In this document: in pieces, positions 57,856 to 64,000 of the stretch
Numbering within the stretch: the stretch's first letter is position 1
Layout: the number at the start of each line of letters is the position of its first letter
From: Streptococcus mitis subsp. hohhotensis
GTDB taxonomy: Bacteria > Bacillota > Bacilli > Lactobacillales > Streptococcaceae
Assembly (NCBI RefSeq): GCF_020089495.2
Contig: NZ_JAIRCA020000009.1
Span: 1-64,000, forward strand
DNA length: 64,000 nucleotides
Direction of reading: 5' to 3'
Translations under genes and position numbers: made by a program
Notes under the pieces: model-generated
Seen by the model: only the letters and a program-made list of their open reading frames with translations
Databases searched by the model: none
What the model was told of the DNA's origin: nothing

Positions 57856-60069
57856 TTAGTTTTCGCTAGTAAATATCATTTCCAACAAACGCCCTCTCAA
57901 TTCCTTATCCTGATGATGCAAGATATTCATTAACTCATGAGAATTTTTCGCATTGATGAATTGATTTAACAATCTATCTTTTAATTCATATGGAAGAGAA
58001 GCAGTCTTTAGTAGTCTAAAAACTTCATCATTTAGGGATGTCCTTTTATTATCTTTCAATTCAAATCTAGCTGTATCATTCTTATTTGGCAATTCAATTA
58101 TAGACACATTCGTTCCTTTAAAATGAATTCTATGTTTTCTATTGCTTGGAACGATACTAGAATCTCCTTGTAATGCCAACTCTACCATCCCCATTTCCCA
58201 GTCGATTGATAATCTTGTTTGATATCTTTGACCATTTTGATCTTCAATCATTTCAAAGGAATGTTGTTTGCCTGGGAATACATACCAATCTACAACTTCA
58301 GGTAACTCAACACCCATATCTATCTCAGAACCAACCAGGGGAATGATTGCACCACTTTTTGCAAACACAGGGATAGTCGAAATGTCTCTATAAACACTTA
58401 ACTTCACACCACCTGTATATTTTTTCTCTGAAAAGAAGTCATACCATTCACCTTCAGGGAACCATACATCCACTTTTGCAGATTGGAATGCCAAATCCAT
58501 CTTTTCTACAATGGGAGCCACCATCAGTTCTGTTCCAAAAAAGTATTGATTTGGAACATTATAGCTCTCATCATTCTCTGGGTAGAAATAATACATTGGG
58601 CTGATTAATGGGGCACCTTCCTCGTGTGTCTGTACATTCATGGTGTATAGATATGGAATCATCTGATGTCTCAAACGAAGGTATTTCTTCATAATCTTAG
58701 ATGTTGTTTCTGAAAAAAACCAAGGTTCTTTACTATTAAAGGGACTTCTAGAACTATGTAATCGAGTTATCGGACTAAAAACACCAAACTGTAGCCATCT
58801 AGTTTGTAGCTCTTCGTCATAATCCCCCAGCATGTGTCCACCGATATCATGACTCCACCAACTATAACCGATATTAGATGCTGTCGCTGTAAAATAAGGC
58901 TGAAATCTTAAGGAATTCCAACTAATAATAGTATCCCCTGAAAAACCAACAGGGTAGCGGTGACTGCCAGGCCCTGCATATCTTGATAAAATTAAGCCAC
59001 CTTCTGCATTTTTACAACTATCCTGATAGTGATAATGGTTTAAAAGCCACAGTGGATCTAGCATACCTTGTGTCCCTTGTTGCCAGTCAATCCACCAAAA
59101 ATCTACTCCCTGCTTTTCTAGTTCATAATGAACATCTTTAAAGTAGGCTTCCCTAAAAGAAGGATTAAAAAAATCAAAAATAGCAGGTTCTTCTAGTTCT
59201 ACATTTAACCCCAATCGTTTGGCGACTCGAGGATAAGCTTCTTCATAAGCCCGTATACCATCAGCAGGATGGACATTTAAGGAGAGTTTTAACTTTCTAT
59301 CATGAAGTTGTTGCAATAACTGTTCTGGATTAGGTATTAAGTTTTTATTCCAACTATATCCTGTCCACCCACTTCCAAAACGGGCTGGAATTTCAGTTAT
59401 ATGCCAATCCATATCTAAAACACCGATAGATAATGGAATTTTCTCTGTTTCAAATCTGTCTATTAAATCCAAGTATTCATCCGACGTATAAGGCCAATAC
59501 CTACTCCACCAATTACCTAAAGCGTATCTTGGCAACAAGGGTGTTGAGCCAGTCAAATGGTAAAAGTCTCTGATTGCTCCTCTATAATCATGCCCATAGG
59601 CAAAGAAATACAGGTCAATTTGATTTTCTCTCTCAATATAACCAGACTGTTCATCCCAAATAAATCCTTTAGAATCATCCAATAAGGCTATACCATTTCG
59701 GCTAATAATTCCATCTTCTAACGAGATTGCTCCATCTGCCTTATCCAGAGTCCGAGCTGTTCCTTTTAACGTTTCAATAGATTCACCAAAATACCAGCGA
59801 CTACCATATACGGCAAAATTTCCTTTTAATTCTATAAATAAATTTTCGGCGTTAAATTCTCCTTTATTAAAGTGCAGATGAAAATAGTCCGTCATAATAT
59901 CTAGTACGTTTGATGTCTCGATATAATCTAACGAAACTTGACCAAAATCTCTATTATAGATAAGTTGTGTCGTTCTATCCTCAAAACTTCCAGTTTGAGA
60001 GTATTCTAACCTTACTAACTTGTCTGTTAATACAGAGATTCGATAAAACTCTCCCTTAAAAATTTTCAA
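57856..60069 (-). CDS. GH31 glycoside hydrolase
   Basis: 737 residues with an N-terminal beta-sandwich (about 1-165), a catalytic (beta/alpha)8 barrel with SIGVLDMDWHITE, FWWIDWQQGTQG (nucleophile Asp region) and GFSGDTIISWNSL (acid/base Asp), WSHDIGGHMLGDYDEEL, and C-terminal beta domains. There is no signal peptide, so it acts in the cytoplasm on imported sugar. Family members are mostly alpha-glucosidases, alpha-xylosidases or sulfoquinovosidases; the WQQG variation after the nucleophile leaves the substrate open. The start overlaps the DUF624 gene by 4 bases. Confidence 0.92.
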   Translation of the reverse strand: MKIFKGEFYRISVLTDKLVRLEYSQTGSFEDRTTQLIYNRDFGQVSLDYIETSNVLDIMTDYFHLHFNKGEFNAENLFIELKGNFAVYGSRWYFGESIETLKGTARTLDKADGAISLEDGIISRNGIALLDDSKGFIWDEQSGYIERENQIDLYFFAYGHDYRGAIRDFYHLTGSTPLLPRYALGNWWSRYWPYTSDEYLDLIDRFETEKIPLSIGVLDMDWHITEIPARFGSGWTGYSWNKNLIPNPEQLLQQLHDRKLKLSLNVHPADGIRAYEEAYPRVAKRLGLNVELEEPAIFDFFNPSFREAYFKDVHYELEKQGVDFWWIDWQQGTQGMLDPLWLLNHYHYQDSCKNAEGGLILSRYAGPGSHRYPVGFSGDTIISWNSLRFQPYFTATASNIGYSWWSHDIGGHMLGDYDEELQTRWLQFGVFSPITRLHSSRSPFNSKEPWFFSETTSKIMKKYLRLRHQMIPYLYTMNVQTHEEGAPLISPMYYFYPENDESYNVPNQYFFGTELMVAPIVEKMDLAFQSAKVDVWFPEGEWYDFFSEKKYTGGVKLSVYRDISTIPVFAKSGAIIPLVGSEIDMGVELPEVVDWYVFPGKQHSFEMIEDQNGQRYQTRLSIDWEMGMVELALQGDSSIVPSNRKHRIHFKGTNVSIIELPNKNDTARFELKDNKRTSLNDEVFRLLKTASLPYELKDRLLNQFINAKNSHELMNILHHQDKELRGRLLEMIFTSEN

Positions 60070-60710
60070 TTTGTTTCCCTCCTTTTAGTAAATTTCTTTA
60101 CCTTATCAAACATTTTATTTGTTATCGTTACATTCATCAATCCGCAAAAAGCAAAGCCCCCAAATGTAAATACGTAAATAGCTGTTAAAACTCGTTCTGG
60201 ACTACTAAAACTCATATACAGTACAGAAATATTAAATAAAACCAACATGATAGCTTGTATTGGATTTAAAATACAAATTAATACGCTATTTACAATACTA
60301 TTTTTTAGATTATCTTTAAATAAACCAATATAGGGAAAAATAACACTCATCAAAAGTATTATAACAAATAAAAAGGGCAACACTAACAATAAACTATACT
60401 CTGAAAATAAACTTGAATAGCCCCAAAGACAATAGTTCACATATAAAAGTAATTCTATTAGGAGGATAAACAACCAAGTAAAAGTTGATTGTTTAAAATT
60501 TTGTCTAAAGATCCGAAAATAATGATAAGCAATATCGGTATCTTTACCTTTTAAAATACGATACCACATTGTCGTAAGAGAAGTTAATGATGCCCCAATT
60601 GTAACTATTGGAATACAACTCACAATAAATAGAGTATTTAAAATAATTAAATCTGTCAAAAAAGTTAAAATTCTAACCATTTTTCCATCTAATGAAAATA
60701 ATTTTTGCAT
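60066..60710 (-). CDS. DUF624 (YesL-like) membrane protein
   Basis: 214 residues from ATG 60710 (MQKLFSLDGKMVRILTFLTDLI), since the ATG at 60725 overlaps the ribosome site ATGGAGATATC. Five or six membrane segments. DUF624 proteins accompany LplB/LplC-type carbohydrate ABC transporters in Firmicutes; their role is unknown. It is coupled to the GH31 gene by ATGA overlap. Confidence 0.85.
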   Translation of the reverse strand: MQKLFSLDGKMVRILTFLTDLIILNTLFIVSCIPIVTIGASLTSLTTMWYRILKGKDTDIAYHYFRIFRQNFKQSTFTWLFILLIELLLYVNYCLWGYSSLFSEYSLLLVLPFLFVIILLMSVIFPYIGLFKDNLKNSIVNSVLICILNPIQAIMLVLFNISVLYMSFSSPERVLTAIYVFTFGGFAFCGLMNVTITNKMFDKVKKFTKRRETN

Positions 60711-60829
60711 AATAGATATCTCCATAAAATCGATTGCCTTAACTCTATATTTTATAATGTCAGTTGTACAAAAATATTACCTAAATTATTTAAAAAACAT
60801 TTCCAAATTTCTTTAAAAATTAGAATAAA

Positions 60830-60866
60830 GGAAGCGAGATAATCTGATGTTATCAGTCTCGCTTCC
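60830..60866 (-). terminator. Internal terminator after the sugar-binding protein gene
   Basis: GGAAGCGAGA and TCTCGCTTCC form a 10-bp stem with inner CTGATAACATCAG, followed by TTTATTC on the minus strand. It would reduce transcription of the DUF624-GH31 pair relative to the binding protein. 60726-60829 is otherwise AT-rich and may hold a weak second promoter (TTGTAC, TATAGA). Confidence 0.8.
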
Positions 60867-60915
60867 TATAATTAGCTAGTCCCTTGTTCATACAACCAAG
60901 AGTTCATATAAAGTA

Positions 60916-62481
60916 TTACTCTTTTACTTCTTTTTGGTAACGATTATATGCTTCCTGTTGAATCTTCATAAATTCGTCCAATCCCATATTCTTAAGAGTT
61001 TCTTTGTATGAGTCCCATTCTTTTTCTATGCCCCCTTCAACTACCCATTTAGATGCTTGTTGTTTGACATAAGATTCAATACTCACATAGATTGATGATA
61101 ATTTGTTAAGTTCTTCTTGTGAATAAATCACATTAGGGTAAGCTGGCAACGCAAATTGTTTCAAATCTTGGTCCATCTTCAATTTCAATCCATCACCTTG
61201 TGTTTGATCGATTTCTACGCGACTATTGATATCATCGCTTACGTATTTAGGACCAAAATCTCGAAGTGAATTAATCCATGCCCATTCATCAGCTGATTTA
61301 CCATCTTTAGGAGGTAACACTTTAAACTTATCACCATTCTTTTCAGTAGCTATTCCAAATGATCCATAGAAATTCTGAATACTTGCTTCATCTGTATATA
61401 ATTTATCCAACCATTTCAATAATTTAGCAGGGTTTTTGCTCTTATTTGTAATCAAAATTTCATTTCGACCATAGTTGTAATGATCTGGATCAGAAAAGAC
61501 ATATTGTTTACCATCCATACCTTTTAAAGCAGGTAGAGCAATATATTCACTTGAATGTAAGCCAAACGTTGCATCTGCTGTCCAACCACTAGAAACACCT
61601 ACTCTAGATACTCCCTTATCCATACGTTTTGCTACACTCATAGAGGTATCTTCTGTAAAGATTTCCGGATCAATCAAACCTTTTTTATAAGATTCGTGCA
61701 TTGCTGCAATCCCTTGTTTATAACTTTCTTCTGTACGAAGGTAGACTGGTTTTCCATCTTTTACAGACATTTCATATGTATTATCTGCCCCTAAACGATT
61801 ATTGAACGGAAGAATATATGAGAATGTTGGATCAAAGTTTCCTGCTCCGAATGGAATTTCATCAGAAGCGTCTCCATTTCCGTTCGCATCTTTATCCTTA
61901 AATTCTTGTAATACTTTTACTAAATCATCATAAGTTTCTGGAACCTTTAATCCTAAATTATCCAGCCACTTTTTATTAATAAATAGCTGATTAGCTACAG
62001 TAGGACGCATCGGTAATTTTTTAGGTAGACTGTAGATATGACCATCTGGTGAAGTAATCATAGCTTTAATCTTAGGTTCTTTCTCCATAGCCTTAGTTAA
62101 ATTTGGCATGTTTTCTTTGATTAAATCTTCCAATGGAATAAATAAAGATTGGTTCTGAGCAATTTCTGAATCTGTAAAAGCATTTGAACCTAAAAATGCA
62201 TCTGGTAAATCTCCACTAGCAACCAACACAGATTTCTTATCTGCCCAATCTGCAGCTACAAGTGTATCCCATTTAACATCAATACCTGCTTCCTTGGCAG
62301 AATCTGTTAGAAAACCTTTATGATAATCTTCTCCCCAGTCAGACCAACGAACAGTTGTGATTTTATAAGAGTCTTCTCCAGATTTATCGTCCTTATTCGC
62401 ATTATTAGAATTTGCACAGGCTGTTAAGCCAGCAAGTGTAACTGTTCCTAAGAACAAATATGTAAATGATTTATTTTTCAT
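60916..62481 (-). CDS. Carbohydrate ABC transporter substrate-binding lipoprotein (LplA/YtcQ type)
   Basis: 521 residues. Signal with lipobox LTAC (Cys22), then a large family 1-type solute-binding fold containing an EF-hand-like loop (DKDANGNGDASDEIP) found in LplA-like proteins. It binds an oligosaccharide outside the cell and hands it to the two permeases encoded upstream. The transport ATPase is not in the window; such streptococcal systems share MsmK. Confidence 0.93.
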   Translation of the reverse strand: MKNKSFTYLFLGTVTLAGLTACANSNNANKDDKSGEDSYKITTVRWSDWGEDYHKGFLTDSAKEAGIDVKWDTLVAADWADKKSVLVASGDLPDAFLGSNAFTDSEIAQNQSLFIPLEDLIKENMPNLTKAMEKEPKIKAMITSPDGHIYSLPKKLPMRPTVANQLFINKKWLDNLGLKVPETYDDLVKVLQEFKDKDANGNGDASDEIPFGAGNFDPTFSYILPFNNRLGADNTYEMSVKDGKPVYLRTEESYKQGIAAMHESYKKGLIDPEIFTEDTSMSVAKRMDKGVSRVGVSSGWTADATFGLHSSEYIALPALKGMDGKQYVFSDPDHYNYGRNEILITNKSKNPAKLLKWLDKLYTDEASIQNFYGSFGIATEKNGDKFKVLPPKDGKSADEWAWINSLRDFGPKYVSDDINSRVEIDQTQGDGLKLKMDQDLKQFALPAYPNVIYSQEELNKLSSIYVSIESYVKQQASKWVVEGGIEKEWDSYKETLKNMGLDEFMKIQQEAYNRYQKEVKE

Positions 62482-62490
62482 GTTTTTCTC

Positions 62491-63396
62491 CTATTCTTTC
62501 AAGGCGCCAATCATTACGCCTTGATTAAAATATTTTTGAACAAAGGGATATAGCAACATTATCGGAGCGGTTGAAATAACAATTGCTGCATATTTCATCA
62601 TATCGGCTTTAATACGAAGATCTGATGCCACTTCTCCTGTTGCTTGCGATTGTAACATTTGATTACTAATTAGTAAACGTCGTAAAATTAATTGCAATGG
62701 CTGTAAATTTTCATTCGTTAAATAAATTAAAGCATTAAACCACGAATTCCAAATACCAACTGCAGTCCAAAGTCCAATAACTGCTATAATAGCTTTTGAT
62801 AACGGAACAACTATTTTAATAAAATAACGAATTGTACCACATCCATCAATTTGCGCAGCCTCCCACATCCCGTCTGGAATACTATTATTAAAGAAAGTTC
62901 TAGCAACAATAATATTGTATGATGAAACCGCAAAAGGTATTACCATTACCCAAAATGTATCAATTAGGCCAACATTCTTTACTGTTAAGTAGGTAGGAAT
63001 CAAACCACCTGATACGAACATAGGGATTATGTATAGAATACTCATCCATTTTCTACCAACTAATTCTTTTCTAGATAAAGCATAACCAGCTGGAATATTG
63101 ACTACTAAAGCAACTAAGGTACCAACAACAGTATATAAAATGGTATTTAGATAGCTACGCAAAAATAAAGGTTGTTGAATAAGACGTAAATATCCATCTA
63201 ATTTCCATTCTCTAGGAATAAACCATACCTTTCCATTTGCAACATCTGAAGGATTACTAAAAGATGCAATCACTACAAACCATAACGGATAAACAATTAA
63301 CAGGATAAGGAAAATTGCTAAACCATAGGTAACTATATCAAATAATAATTCAGAGTTTGTTTTTCTTGATTTATGAAACCATCTCACTTTAAGCAC
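62491..63396 (-). CDS. Carbohydrate ABC transporter permease (LplC/YtcP type)
   Basis: 301 residues with six membrane segments. The EAA-like loop EAAQIDGCGTIRYFIKIVVPLSKAII contacts the ATPase. The C-terminus YFNQGVMIGALKE is typical of LplC permeases. It lies between the other permease and the binding protein in one operon. Confidence 0.95.
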   Translation of the reverse strand: MLKVRWFHKSRKTNSELLFDIVTYGLAIFLILLIVYPLWFVVIASFSNPSDVANGKVWFIPREWKLDGYLRLIQQPLFLRSYLNTILYTVVGTLVALVVNIPAGYALSRKELVGRKWMSILYIIPMFVSGGLIPTYLTVKNVGLIDTFWVMVIPFAVSSYNIIVARTFFNNSIPDGMWEAAQIDGCGTIRYFIKIVVPLSKAIIAVIGLWTAVGIWNSWFNALIYLTNENLQPLQLILRRLLISNQMLQSQATGEVASDLRIKADMMKYAAIVISTAPIMLLYPFVQKYFNQGVMIGALKE

Positions 63397-63404
63397 TCCT
63401 TCCT

Positions 63405-64000
63405 TTAAAAAAGACCCGTTCTAGTATATCTTTTTGAGAACCAGTTAACAGATAACAAAATTATTAGATTGACTACGGTGTTAAATAACCCTATAGCTGT
63501 CGAATAACTATACTGAAAATTCACCATACCAACTTTATAAACATAGGTCGAAATTATCTCACTTCCTGCTAAATTAAGAGGATTCTGTAATAGTAACACT
63601 TTCTCAAAACCTACACTTAATAAACTACCTGCTCTTAATATTAATAGAATCATAGCAGTCGGCAAAAGCAATGGTAATTCTATATGCCGAATTTTTTGTA
63701 ATCTAGAAGCGCCATCCATAGTTGCAGCCTCATAATATGTAGGATCAATTGCAGAAAGCGCCGCCAGATAAATAATACTATCCCAACCAATATGTTGCCA
63801 TATATCACTCCAAACATAAACACCTGCAAAACTAGTAGGTTTTGATAAAAAATCTGGAATAGTAATTCCAACAGACTTAAATACATTTGCTAACAAACCA
63901 CTAGTAGGAGATAAAAATAAGATAATCATCCCACACATAACCATTGTAGAGATAAAATGAGGTAAGTAAGTTGTCACTTGAAATATTTTTCTAAATTTCC
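63405..64000 (-). CDS. Carbohydrate ABC transporter permease (LplB/YtePtype), N-terminus beyond window
   Basis: At least 198 codons are open to the window end; an internal GTG at 63977 is not the start, because the frame continues upstream as RKIFQV. Visible are KIFQVTTYLPHFIS, the EAA loop EAATMDGASRLQKIRHIELPLLLPT and the C-terminal VNWFSKRYTRTGLF. It is the partner of the next permease. The operon promoter lies outside the window. Confidence 0.94.
   Translation of the reverse strand, partial: KFRKIFQVTTYLPHFISTMVMCGMIILFLSPTSGLLANVFKSVGITIPDFLSKPTSFAGVYVWSDIWQHIGWDSIIYLAALSAIDPTYYEAATMDGASRLQKIRHIELPLLLPTAMILLILRAGSLLSVGFEKVLLLQNPLNLAGSEIISTYVYKVGMVNFQYSYSTAIGLFNTVVNLIILLSVNWFSKRYTRTGLF

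Overview
The window looks like a chromosome segment of a mitis-group Streptococcus (S. mitis, S. oralis or S. pneumoniae-like). Evidence: pneumococcal gene order (pbp2X-mraY-clpL-luxS-dexB-cps-aliA-pbp1A-recU-gpsB-mapZ-gnd-ritR), a RitR orphan regulator with Asn53 and Cys128, several BOX repeats, AT-rich DNA and a type-B RNase P RNA. I cannot settle the species from sequence alone. Layout: 1-4650 is the N-terminal 1550 codons of a very large repeat-rich secreted surface protein (minus strand), preceded by a strong promoter with a hexanucleotide repeat at the predicted transcription start. 5.2-14.3 kb is core housekeeping: ritR, gndA, mapZ, an rRNA methyltransferase, rnpB, gpsB, a DUF1273 gene, and recU-pbp1A on the plus strand.  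14.6-36.7 kb is the capsule/receptor polysaccharide locus, minus strand: dexB, an AliB-like peptide-binding lipoprotein, wzg-wzh-wzd-wze, a short initial sugar-phosphate transferase, five glycosyltransferase-type genes, a LicD protein, Wzy, Wzx, Glf, two acyltransferase-3 proteins, then aliA. The genes fit a Wzx/Wzy pathway building a roughly six-sugar unit with galactofuranose, a phospho-substituent and O-acyl groups. Two homologous ali genes in direct orientation bracket the operon.  36.8-38.9 kb holds a DUF1846 gene and luxS (plus). 39.0-45.6 kb, between luxS and clpL, is an accessory island and the most unusual part of the window. It holds two related cassettes of small membrane proteins and lipoproteins. 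Five of the proteins share a roughly 50-residue N-terminal domain, predicted cytoplasmic, followed by membrane helices, and in three of them by a serine-rich stalk and a C-terminal domain. Each cassette is divergent from an XRE regulator gene; the second copy of that gene has lost its helix-turn-helix in frame and now encodes only a 44-residue tail. A nonsense mutation, a homopolymer frameshift and two gene remnants show active turnover.  45.8-53.0 kb is clpL (with a tandemly duplicated CtsR-box promoter separated by BOX elements), mraY, pbp2X, ftsL and rsmH. 53.1-55.6 kb is a plus-strand operon: small XRE regulator, DUF3278-type membrane proteins (one a half-length duplicate) and a glutathione peroxidase. 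55.9-64.0 kb holds a POT-family peptide transporter and a carbohydrate operon (two ABC permeases, lipoprotein, DUF624 protein, GH31 glycosidase); the last permease runs off the window end. All family calls are from reading the sequence; no database search was run.
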